From Spirochaetaceae bacterium (GTDB lineage Bacteria > Spirochaetota > Spirochaetia > Treponematales > Breznakiellaceae): a stretch of 5,744 nucleotides of DNA. This document shows, one piece after another, positions 1 to 5,736 of this stretch (position 1 is its first letter; each line of letters begins with the position of its first letter). The notes beneath the pieces were generated by a model. It did not search any database and was not told the origin of the DNA. It saw nothing but the letters and a program-made list of their open reading frames with translations. The stretch is from positions 1 through 5,744 of the forward strand of contig JAITHR010000280.1 of assembly GCA_031279895.1 (NCBI GenBank), in the 5' to 3' direction. Both the position numbers and the translations under genes were made by a program.

Positions 1-6
1 TTTTAA

Positions 7-12
7 TAGAAT
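7..12 (+). promoter_or_regulatory. possible -10 box upstream of the STAS gene
   Basis: The hexamer TAGAAT matches the sigma-70 -10 consensus at five of six positions and sits in a markedly AT-rich leader about 36 nt before the STAS start codon. The matching -35 box would lie outside the window, so the promoter cannot be confirmed. If real, it would drive the three-gene STAS / YbjN-like / PspA operon. Confidence 0.3.
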
Positions 13-47
13 AAAATGACAAAGAAAAGGAATGCGGACATAAGGAT

Positions 48-599
48 ATGTCAAACAACGAAATCGTTCAGGGATTTGATGATGAAAAAGACGAAAACCT
101 GGTAATAACCCTTGAGAGGGCGCGGGAATCCGAAGAGATGCTGACGGTCTCTTTAATCGGCTCGGTTGACACGCATAACGCGCCGTTTCTTGAGAAACAG
201 GTGGTCAAGGCGATTGAAAAGGGATATACCAAGCTTCTGTTCCAGTGCGCGGGCCTGGCGGATATTTCTTCCACCGGCATCGGCGCGTTCTCGCTCTTCC
301 TTAATCTGGTCAAAGCCAAAGGAGGGGACGTGGTATTCTTCGGTATTCAGCCGAGGGTGCAGGGGGTTTTGCAGGTCTTGGGATTCGCCCAAGCCTTTAC
401 GATACGAGAAAGCCGCGCCCGGTCCGTCGAGGCGTTTCTCTTGTCCGCGCCGGAGCCGGAACACGCGGCATTTCCCCGACAAGCGGTGTGTCCCGCCTGT
501 TCCTCCGCGCAGGAAGTCGGGGAAGCGGGGCGTATCCTCTGCACCCGCTGCAAAACGGCTCTGGTGGTCGATTGTCAGGGACAGGTATTTCTGGGATAA
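48..599 (+). CDS. STAS-domain protein (anti-sigma factor antagonist type) with C-terminal zinc ribbon
   Basis: Seen: residues about 18-133 form a STAS domain. It has the opening strand pattern LIGSVDTHNAPFLE (about 36-49) and the signature ADISSTGIGAF (71-81). The phosphorylatable site of SpoIIAA/RsbV-type antagonists aligns with Ser75, with Thr76 next to it; the usual preceding Asp is a Ser here, as in many STAS proteins. A Pro/Glu-rich linker then leads to CPAC (148-151) and CTRC (165-168), a CX2C-X13-CX2C four-cysteine zinc ribbon. No signal peptide or membrane helix is visible, so it is cytoplasmic. Known: STAS antagonists bind anti-sigma kinases and free their targets in partner switching. 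At 183 residues it is longer than the usual 100-120, because of the ribbon. The start at 48 keeps the whole domain; AAGGA at 42-46 is very close to it and AAAAGGA at 25-31 is far, so initiation is not ideal. It heads a run leading to the PspA gene. No kinase or phosphatase partner is in view. Confidence 0.88.
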   Translation: MSNNEIVQGFDDEKDENLVITLERARESEEMLTVSLIGSVDTHNAPFLEKQVVKAIEKGYTKLLFQCAGLADISSTGIGAFSLFLNLVKAKGGDVVFFGIQPRVQGVLQVLGFAQAFTIRESRARSVEAFLLSAPEPEHAAFPRQAVCPACSSAQEVGEAGRILCTRCKTALVVDCQGQVFLG

Positions 600-626
600 T
601 CACGGGGTATACGATAAGGATGGGGT

Positions 627-1004
627 ATGACTGAAAATAAAATAGAACAGTATCTTAGGGAACTGCACGTTTCCTATCGCGAGGTGGAAACCAATCTGTG
701 GCTGGTTGAACCGGAAGGCCCGATGGAGGTGGCGGTCGTGTACGCGGAGCCGCTCGTGGTTTTCAGAACCCTCGTTATGGAAGCGCCCGAAGAAAACCGC
801 CCGGCGCTTTTTACCGAACTCCTCAGACTCAACGCGACGGATATGGTCCACGGCGCTTACGGGCTTGAGGGGGATAACATCGTGCTTATTGACAGCTGGC
901 AGTACGACACGCTGGATTTCGAGGAGCTGCGGGCGGTCATTGAGGCTTTCAGCCTCGCCTTAACCCAGCATTATCCGATATTGTCGGGGTATAGAAAACG
1001 ATAG
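627..1004 (+). CDS. small YbjN / type III secretion chaperone-like protein
   Basis: A 125-residue soluble protein with no signal peptide, membrane helix or cysteine. The predicted order is helix (about 3-13), beta strands (17-28, 32-40, 43-51), helix (55-69), strand pair around 76-92, and a long C-terminal helix (97-115). The segment LFTELLRLNATDMVHGAYGL, followed by a hydrophobic strand and an acidic helix ending near HYPIL, is the pattern of the YbjN / CesT-like / DUF2170 fold group. Those proteins act as chaperone-like adaptors; some relatives are encoded beside PspA homologues (for example YjfI with YjfJ in E. coli). The start is supported by AAGGA at 616-620, six bases before the ATG. 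It lies 27 nt after the STAS stop and 12 nt before the PspA start, and the next ribosome binding site overlaps its own stop, so co-expression is likely. The exact family and any partner are inferred; a role as a PspA-binding adaptor is plausible but unproven. Confidence 0.72.
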   Translation: MTENKIEQYLRELHVSYREVETNLWLVEPEGPMEVAVVYAEPLVVFRTLVMEAPEENRPALFTELLRLNATDMVHGAYGLEGDNIVLIDSWQYDTLDFEELRAVIEAFSLALTQHYPILSGYRKR

Positions 1005-1009
1005 AGGAG
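1003..1009 (+). promoter_or_regulatory. ribosome binding site of the PspA gene, overlapping the upstream stop
   Basis: AGAGGAG lies seven bases before the ATG at 1017 and overlaps the TAG stop (1002-1004) of the YbjN-like gene. It fixes the PspA start and suggests that translation of the two genes is linked. Confidence 0.75.
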
Positions 1010-1016
1010 TTTACAC

Positions 1017-1712
1017 ATGGGAATTTTCTCAAGGCTTAAAACGCTCATCTCGTCAAACGTGAACGATATGATAAGCAAGGCCGAAAAGCCGGAAAAGATG
1101 CTTAACCAGCTTATCATCGACATGAGTGAGCAGCTCATCGAATCAAAGAAGGCGGTGGCCATGGCCATCGCGGACGAAAAGAAGCTTGAGCGGGAGGTGA
1201 TGAACCAGCAGGCCCTGTCCCAGGAATGGGAAAGAAAAGCTATGCTGGCGGTGCAGGCGGGAAAAGACGACCTTGCGAAAGAGGCGCTCCTTCGCAAGCA
1301 GGAATATGAAAACGCCGGCATGGAATATAAAAAACAGTGGGAAGCCCAAAAGAGCGCGGTGGAAAAGCTAAAAGTATCCCTGCGGGAACTGCAAAACAAG
1401 ATAGAAGAGGCGCAGCGCAAGAAAAACCTGCTGGTGGCGCGGGCCAAACGCGCCGAAGCCCAGCAGAAGATTCAAGACACGATCTCCTCGGTGTCCGGCA
1501 ACCGGAGCGCCTTTGACGCCTTTGACCGGATGGCGGCCAAGGTCGATCAGATGGAGGCCCAGGCTGACGCGGCGCAGGAACTCGACGAGTATTCGTCCAA
1601 CGCGAGCCTCGAAAAGCAATTCGAGGCGCTTGAGAAGTCGGACACCGCCGCGGACCAGATGCTCCTTGATCTTAAAGAAAAGATGAAAGCCCTGCCGGAC
1701 AAACAGCTTTAG
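1017..1712 (+). CDS. pspA: PspA/IM30 family membrane-stress protein
   Basis: The family hallmark is at the N-terminus: an amphipathic helix beginning MGIFSRLKTLISSNVND, followed by KAEKPEKMLNQLI (21-33), matching the conserved helix that inserts into stressed membranes and the EDPEKML-type motif after it. Residues about 25-155 are a long charged coiled coil. A break around 158-165 leads to further helices (about 166-225), as in the ESCRT-III-like PspA/Vipp1 fold. At 231 residues the length is normal (E. coli PspA has 222). Known: the family oligomerises on the inner face of the cytoplasmic membrane, limits proton leakage and remodels lipid. No pspB, pspC or pspF neighbours are present, so E. 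coli-type control is not evident. The gene is third in the STAS / YbjN-like / PspA run and is followed by two membrane-protein genes, which suggests an envelope-maintenance unit. Family assignment is firm; the symbol is by family and its regulation here is inferred. Confidence 0.95.
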   Translation: MGIFSRLKTLISSNVNDMISKAEKPEKMLNQLIIDMSEQLIESKKAVAMAIADEKKLEREVMNQQALSQEWERKAMLAVQAGKDDLAKEALLRKQEYENAGMEYKKQWEAQKSAVEKLKVSLRELQNKIEEAQRKKNLLVARAKRAEAQQKIQDTISSVSGNRSAFDAFDRMAAKVDQMEAQADAAQELDEYSSNASLEKQFEALEKSDTAADQMLLDLKEKMKALPDKQL

Positions 1713-1719
1713 GCCGGAG

Positions 1720-1775
1720 GGCGCGGGACGCGGAGACCGGGGGCAGGGAGGGGCCTTGTGAAAAATTCCCGCGCC
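1720..1775 (+). repeat. inverted repeat (9-bp perfect stem) after the PspA gene
   Basis: GGCGCGGGA (1720-1728) and TCCCGCGCC (1767-1775) are perfect reverse complements separated by 38 nt of G-rich sequence, starting eight bases after the PspA stop. The right arm is not followed by a T-run, so an intrinsic terminator is unlikely. A processing, stability or attenuation hairpin between the two halves of the locus is possible. The remaining 26 nt before the next ATG contain TATAAA at 1784-1789, but I see no convincing -35 box. Confidence 0.45.
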
Positions 1776-1801
1776 GTGCTAGTTATAAACGGGAAGAAAA
1801 A

Positions 1802-2743
1802 ATGAAACATATAGTACAGTTGGTTCTGGGTATCAGTCTCTGTTTCGCGGTCGTGTTTGTGTTGTCCCTGGTACTGAAACTGCTCCAGATCCGCATCGAA
1901 TCGGTACGGGCCATACCGGTTCTCTCACGGTTAAGCATCGAAGAATGTATCACCGCGGCCCGGGTCGCTTTTCCGGTTACCATCTATTTTTCCATTCTGT
2001 TAGGTATCAGCTATACCGCCCGCCGGGGCATCCCGGTTCCGGCCTCGATTATATGCCTCGTTATTCTGGGAATGGGCGCCGCGCTCCTCATCGCCCTGGG
2101 CATAAACGCCCTTGAGCGAATCCCTCCGGATTCTTCCCCGCCCCAGGGCATAACCCTGGGCGAGCCGGGCCTTATCTTCTCCCACCCTCCCCACAAAACG
2201 CGGGTCTTTCTCCAGGACCCGGGGAGCCCCCAGGGATCCCAGGTGGTGGCGGAGCCTGACCGCCCGCTTCGGTATGAGAAATCCCCGTCGCGCTTTGACG
2301 GGCTGGGAACGGCCCAGGGCTTCGGGTTCTCTCCCACCCTCCTCCAAAGCAATACCTATTTCTTTCTGCAAAGCATCCTGAGCGATATTGACCGTGCGGC
2401 GGCGCAGTTCTCGCGGCGCTTCAAAGAAGGGTTTATGCTGTTCTTTCTCTATATGCTTTCCCTGGTGTTTCTCCTGAGTTCCTGCCGCTTTATTATGGAC
2501 CTCAGCGTATGGCCCCTGGCGAACCTTTTTCTGGGTATTCTCGCGTTTCGGGGCGTGCTCGCGCTGGAGAAAATCCTCAACTCCGAGGAAACGCAGAGCC
2601 TTCTCGCCTCTTTTATGGGGGACCGGTTTCCCCAAGGGGTGCTAAGCCCCCTTGCGTTCGGCTGTTTGGGGGCGGTCATCATCCTCTACACCGCCCTTGC
2701 CCGCCTTGGGAAAAGCCGGAGGATGATCGATGAAGATTTCTAA
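1802..2743 (+). CDS. six-helix membrane protein, possibly divergent LptF/LptG-like
   Basis: Not recognised as a named family. Hydrophobic segments lie at about 5-28, 56-74, 79-103, 210-232, 236-256 and 281-302, i.e. three helices, a polar domain of about 105 residues (104-209), and three helices. The basic segments TARRG (72-76) and RLGKSRR (301-307) mark cytoplasmic sides, putting the N- and C-termini inside and the polar domain outside. That domain is rich in Pro and Gly in its first half and ends in an amphipathic helix (about 188-208). The 3+3 layout and the overlap with a second 3+3 membrane gene recall LptF/LptG, but the cytoplasmic loop between helices 2 and 3, where Lpt proteins contact their ATPase, is only a few residues here. 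The start at 1802 follows GGGAAGAAAA, a modest ribosome binding site. The gene lies 89 nt after pspA and probably continues the same transcription unit. A membrane protein is certain; function is not known. Confidence 0.85.
   Translation: MKHIVQLVLGISLCFAVVFVLSLVLKLLQIRIESVRAIPVLSRLSIEECITAARVAFPVTIYFSILLGISYTARRGIPVPASIICLVILGMGAALLIALGINALERIPPDSSPPQGITLGEPGLIFSHPPHKTRVFLQDPGSPQGSQVVAEPDRPLRYEKSPSRFDGLGTAQGFGFSPTLLQSNTYFFLQSILSDIDRAAAQFSRRFKEGFMLFFLYMLSLVFLLSSCRFIMDLSVWPLANLFLGILAFRGVLALEKILNSEETQSLLASFMGDRFPQGVLSPLAFGCLGAVIILYTALARLGKSRRMIDEDF
2718..2722 (+). promoter_or_regulatory. ribosome binding site inside the upstream gene
   Basis: GGAGG lies seven bases before the ATG at 2730 and within the last codons of the 313-residue gene. 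With the 14-nt overlap (2730-2743) this points to translational coupling and fixes the start of the 599-residue protein. Confidence 0.75.
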
Positions 2744-4529
2744 AGACGCCTTCCTCTCCCCGGCGGGGCTGTTTGGTATCTACATCGCGCTCTCCTGCCT
2801 TGCGATTATGGGATTCCGCGCCGTTTTCCCCGGAGAGCCGCCGCCTTTGTCGTTTCACAAAAACGCCTGGCGCCTTACGCAGGGGATTATTACCTTTATC
2901 ACCCTGTTTCCCGCTTTGACGATGGCCGGTTTGGTGCTGCCTTTCGGTCTCACGGCGCGACGCGACGCGGAATTCGACCGGTTCTCCGAAGTGTTTCTCG
3001 ATAAGGTGAAACCGTCCGTCTTTATCGCCATAAGCGCTATCGCCTGTTACGGGCTTCTCTTCTTTCTGGCGTACCCGCTTGCCCAAAACCGGCAAACCGC
3101 CCTGCGTTCCGAAGGCTACCTCTTCACCGCCTCCAAAGAAAAGGCCGCGTCCAGCGCGGAAAGAGGCGCGTGGCCGGAGGCGGCGCAGTTCATCGCGGTC
3201 TGCGACCGGATATGGCCCAACAGCCCGGAACTGGACGCCCTTCGGAACGATACGCTTATGGGCATAGAGGCGTGGCGGATTTCCCAAGCCGACTTCCAGC
3301 TGGACGCATGGGTAAAAGGGGATCTGTATCGGGATATGATGGCCGTCTATTCCAAACTTGAAGAGACCCCGCAGCCGGTCAACGCGGCGCAGGCTCTGGC
3401 CCTGGCGGATAAAGCTATGCAGGCGGAACGCTACTTCGACGCCCACTGGCTCGCCCGTTTGGGGGAGCGTCTGGCGCGGCGGGGGAGTCTTGAGCGCAAT
3501 GAGGGGGACCGGCTTGCGAATCAGGCGTGGAGCGCGGTAACCGGTCTCGCGCCTAACACACGGGAGCAGCATATCCACGACTTGTACCGCAAAAAGCGGG
3601 CGGGTTACGAGGCGATGGTAGGGGAAGACTGGGTCAGAGCCTACTATATTTTCAAGGAGCTGTCCGTCGAGACCCCGGGGGACCCCGATGTGGACCGCTT
3701 TCTTGCGATAAGCGAGCGGGGCGCCAAAGCCGACGCGTTCTTTACCGATGAAATAGAGCTGACTGTGGGAGAAATCCTCTCAAGCGCGCTCTTTTCCTTC
3801 CCGCTCCGCCTCTTGGAGGAGAAAAAAAACGGGCGCATGGTGCTGCGCTTCGCGTCCCTCTCGACGGCGCCGGATTTTTCCTACGGTATCGATGTGGAGC
3901 TTATGGCGTTTGACGCCTCCGGCGCCCTCCTCTATCAGATGCGGACCTCCTATATGAAGATACTCCCGCTGGCGCTGGAAAGCGGCCCCCGTCTTATGTT
4001 CATGTTTAAGTCCCTGGATCGGATCGACAAAACCAAGCAGCACGATCCGCTGTGGCAGGGTTCGCCGCCGCAGGAAGCGCGGGACGGTATGTGTGTGATT
4101 AACCTTTCCTATGACGATTTTCTGGTGCTTGCGCGGCTTGGCCGGGGGCTGGAGCCTATTCTCATCGGGGATCTTATGGTAATGGCCAAACGTATCGGCG
4201 TCTACGGGTATATTCCGGAGCTTTTTCAGGCGGAAATCCTCTATCGTTTTTCAGAGGTGGCGTTTTTTCTGCCCATGACCATTCTGGTCATCGTGATAGG
4301 CTGGCGGTACCGGACAAAAAAGACCAGTCTGTCAGTGGGTATTCCCATGCTGGTCGTGCTGCCTCTGGTATTTAACGGCGTGGTGTTCCTGTGCCGGAGT
4401 ATGCTCCACAGCCTCAGCTCCTGGTCCGTTATTTTTTGGGATTTCTCCACCGCCATCGCGGTTTTCACCGTCGGAACCGTTGTGTTTCTCATCCTCACGC
4501 TCATCCTCCTCGCAGCCCAGAAAAACTAG
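2730..4529 (+). CDS. large membrane protein with extracytoplasmic TPR-like repeats, possibly divergent LptF/LptG-like
   Basis: Hydrophobic segments are at about 11-31, 51-74, 96-116, 507-525, 535-555 and 571-595, flanking a soluble region of about 390 residues. Basic loops (RYRTKK at 526-531; the charged loop 77-94) place the termini in the cytoplasm and the soluble region outside. The first part (about 130-330) is helical with TPR-like units around 133-170, 215-250 and 288-325, for example GEDWVRAYYIFKELSVETPG. The second part (about 337-490) looks beta-rich, with a stretch GIDVELMAFDASGALLYQMR (386-405). The helix 2-3 region (LFPALTMAGLVLPFGLTARR, then an acidic helix) and the approach to helix 4 (MAKRIGVYGYIPELF, then a hydrophobic helix) resemble LptF/LptG in pattern. 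Typical LptF/G proteins have about 360 residues, so the TPR region would be an insertion. It probably forms a complex with the overlapping upstream product. The membrane layout is well supported; the family link is inference. Confidence 0.85.
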   Translation: MKISKDAFLSPAGLFGIYIALSCLAIMGFRAVFPGEPPPLSFHKNAWRLTQGIITFITLFPALTMAGLVLPFGLTARRDAEFDRFSEVFLDKVKPSVFIAISAIACYGLLFFLAYPLAQNRQTALRSEGYLFTASKEKAASSAERGAWPEAAQFIAVCDRIWPNSPELDALRNDTLMGIEAWRISQADFQLDAWVKGDLYRDMMAVYSKLEETPQPVNAAQALALADKAMQAERYFDAHWLARLGERLARRGSLERNEGDRLANQAWSAVTGLAPNTREQHIHDLYRKKRAGYEAMVGEDWVRAYYIFKELSVETPGDPDVDRFLAISERGAKADAFFTDEIELTVGEILSSALFSFPLRLLEEKKNGRMVLRFASLSTAPDFSYGIDVELMAFDASGALLYQMRTSYMKILPLALESGPRLMFMFKSLDRIDKTKQHDPLWQGSPPQEARDGMCVINLSYDDFLVLARLGRGLEPILIGDLMVMAKRIGVYGYIPELFQAEILYRFSEVAFFLPMTILVIVIGWRYRTKKTSLSVGIPMLVVLPLVFNGVVFLCRSMLHSLSSWSVIFWDFSTAIAVFTVGTVVFLILTLILLAAQKN

Positions 4530-4531
4530 CC

Positions 4532-4670
4532 GCCGCCTCCGGCGGTTTCATAAGCTTCCCGATACCGCGGCAAAGCTGTCTCCGACTGCTGAGAGGTGCG
4601 GCGTGGTAAGCGGACAGTCGTGCTTCGGAGCCGCGCCGCAGGAAGCTTATGTGCCTCCGCCGGAGGCGGC
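4532..4670. repeat. 139-nt nested inverted repeat (palindromic element or structured RNA)
   Basis: The outer arms are GCCGCCTCCGGCGG (4532-4545) and its exact reverse complement (4657-4670). Next inward, CATAAGCTTCC (4549-4559) pairs exactly with GGAAGCTTATG (4641-4651), leaving a small internal loop (3 versus 5 nt). Further in, CGCGGC (4566-4571) pairs with GCCGCG (4630-4635) and CGACTG (4583-4588) with CAGTCG (4615-4620). All blocks nest in order, so the whole spacer can fold into one long imperfect hairpin. Each outer arm is also locally palindromic (CCGCC-TCC-GGCGG; GCCTCC-GCC-GGAGGC). It starts three bases after the stop of the 599-residue gene and ends just before the permease promoter. 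No transposase, clear target-site duplication or T-run is seen. It could be a MITE or REP-like repeat, or a transcript-end structure. Confidence 0.8.
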
Positions 4671-4675
4671 TTCTC

Positions 4676-4703
4676 TTGACATTCTTTTTTGAATCATAAT
4701 ACT
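4676..4703 (+). promoter_or_regulatory. sigma-70-type promoter for the permease gene
   Basis: A perfect -35 hexamer TTGACA (4676-4681) is followed after 16 nt by AATACT (4698-4703), a four-of-six match to the -10 consensus, in a stretch (about 4681-4725) far more AT-rich than its surroundings. Transcription would start near 4710, after the alternative TTG codon at 4689 and before the ATG at 4743. Confidence 0.55.
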
Positions 4704-4742
4704 TATAAAAACTATGTATTTGTCAAGGAGCATAATCGCAGC

Positions 4743-5726
4743 ATGAACATTCTGGAAAAAACAAAAACAATCAAACCCGTCCTGCATTGGCAAACCCTCA
4801 TACCTCTGGCATCCCTGGGGGTCGTGTTTGGCATTCACCGTCTCGTGCCGGTCAATACGCGGTATACGGTAAAGGTACTGCCCTATTTCAGCGGCCTCCT
4901 CCTCTTCCTTATGGCCGCATTCGCCGCCGCCGCGCTCGCCGGCGTGTTTTCCCCGCGCTGTCGGAACAAACTGGCGTTTAAGGCGCCGTTTCTGGGAGTC
5001 GCGTTCCTCCTCCTGGGACTCTACGACCTTATCACCATCAAACTCAACCTCATACCGAGCCTGTACTTCCCGGCCCCGGAGCGCGTCATCGCGGTATTCC
5101 TCACCGACTGGCTGTTTCTCCTCAAGTGCCTCGCCTATTCCCTCCGCCTTCTTGTGGGCGGCTTCCTCATCGGCGCGGCGCTGGGAGTGGCAACCGGCGC
5201 CCTTATAGGGTGGAGCCGGCGCTGTAACTACTGGATTATGCCCTTTATCAGAATAATCGGGCCTATCCCGTCAACCGCGTGGATACCGGTCGCGCTCGTT
5301 ATCTTCCTCAAACCCGCCGACGCAAGCCTCTTTCTCATCGCCTTGGGCGTCTGGTTTCCCACCGCGGTCCTGACCAGTTCCGGTATTATAAACGTGCGGA
5401 AAAGCTACTTCGAAGTATCAAGCACCCTGGGCGCCGGCGCCCTGCGGAACATCCTCTCCATCGCACTCCCCGCAGCGGCGCCCAGCATATTCGCCGGCAT
5501 CTTTAACGGCACCTCCGCCTGTTTCCTGACCCTTATGGCTGCTGAAATGATAGGCTGCAAGTTCGGGATCGGGTGGTATATTAACTGGCAGCGGGAAACG
5601 CTGGCGTACCCTAACGTATACGCCGCCCTCATCATCATCGCGCTTACGTTCTCCTACCTCATCGGCATCCAGCTTAAAATCCGCAACCGAATACTGGTAT
5701 GGCAAAAAGGCACCATCCGCTGGTAA
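4743..5726 (+). CDS. ABC transporter permease, NitT/TauT (SsuC/TauC) type
   Basis: Residues about 125-320 are a binding-protein-dependent transport permease domain. Family marks are YFPAPERVIAVF (108-119), GPIPSTAWIPVALVIF (173-188), and the EAA-type cytoplasmic loop YFEVSSTLGAG (222-232) ending in IALPAAAPSIFAG, which docks on the ATPase. MAAEMIGCKFGIGWYI (265-280) corresponds to the usual AEM(I)G...GLG segment. Known: such permeases import nitrate, sulfonates, taurine or thiamine precursors; the substrate cannot be read from this subunit. At 327 residues it exceeds the common 250-270 because of two additional N-terminal membrane helices (about 17-34 and 46-68). The ATG at 4743 is preferred: AAGGAG at 4725-4730 lies 12 bases upstream, and the promoter at 4676-4703 would leave the in-frame TTG at 4689 (18 residues longer) out of the transcript. 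The ATPase and binding protein are not in the window and probably follow. Confidence 0.9.
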   Translation: MNILEKTKTIKPVLHWQTLIPLASLGVVFGIHRLVPVNTRYTVKVLPYFSGLLLFLMAAFAAAALAGVFSPRCRNKLAFKAPFLGVAFLLLGLYDLITIKLNLIPSLYFPAPERVIAVFLTDWLFLLKCLAYSLRLLVGGFLIGAALGVATGALIGWSRRCNYWIMPFIRIIGPIPSTAWIPVALVIFLKPADASLFLIALGVWFPTAVLTSSGIINVRKSYFEVSSTLGAGALRNILSIALPAAAPSIFAGIFNGTSACFLTLMAAEMIGCKFGIGWYINWQRETLAYPNVYAALIIIALTFSYLIGIQLKIRNRILVWQKGTIRW

Positions 5727-5736
5727 CCGCCGGCGG
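5727..5736. repeat. perfect 10-bp GC palindrome after the permease stop
   Basis: CCGCCGGCGG begins directly after the permease stop codon. It resembles the outer arm of the 4532-4670 element (CCGCC-TCC-GGCGG) without the three-base centre. The window ends eight bases later, so whether it is the edge of another copy cannot be judged. Confidence 0.35.

Noticed and set aside
1..47. Sigma-54 (-24/-12) promoter as in E. coli psp operons
   Set aside because: No TGGCAC-N5-TTGC-like sequence is present in the leader, and no pspF-like activator gene is in the window.
166..630. + strand frame of 154 codons overlapping the STAS gene
   Set aside because: Arg/Ser-rich shadow frame; the overlapping frame encodes a clear STAS domain and zinc ribbon.
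2142..2160. Perfect 7-bp hairpin CCCAGGG-CATAA-CCCTGGG inside the 313-residue gene
   Set aside because: It lies in codons for a Pro/Gly-rich segment of GC-rich sequence, where such short stems arise easily; no regulatory context is seen.
2000..2635. Open frame on the - strand (211 codons) opposite the 313-residue gene
   Set aside because: Low-quality, charged composition without a domain; it mirrors the + strand membrane gene.
2679..3578. Long open frame on the - strand (299 codons) opposite the 599-residue gene
   Set aside because: It is Arg/Gly/Pro-rich with no recognisable domain, as expected from the antisense of GC-rich coding sequence. The + strand frame has clear membrane helices and a good ribosome binding site.
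4533..4548. Hairpin CCGCC-TCC-GGCGG followed by TTT as an intrinsic terminator of the 599-residue gene
   Set aside because: The stem is only five pairs and the T-run three bases; the sequence is better explained as the left arm of the larger palindrome, though some termination effect is not excluded.
4588..4615. CTGAGAGG-containing stretch suggesting a TPP riboswitch upstream of a transporter gene
   Set aside because: Only the short CTGAGA-like motif matches. The second conserved half (ACCTGA ... GATAATGCC-type) is absent, and the motif lies in the centre of the nested palindrome, upstream of the predicted promoter.
4689..4742. TTG start giving an 18-residue longer permease
   Set aside because: The added residues are polar and unlike the family, the codon lies between the -35 and -10 boxes, and it lacks a ribosome binding site, whereas the ATG at 4743 has AAGGAG upstream.
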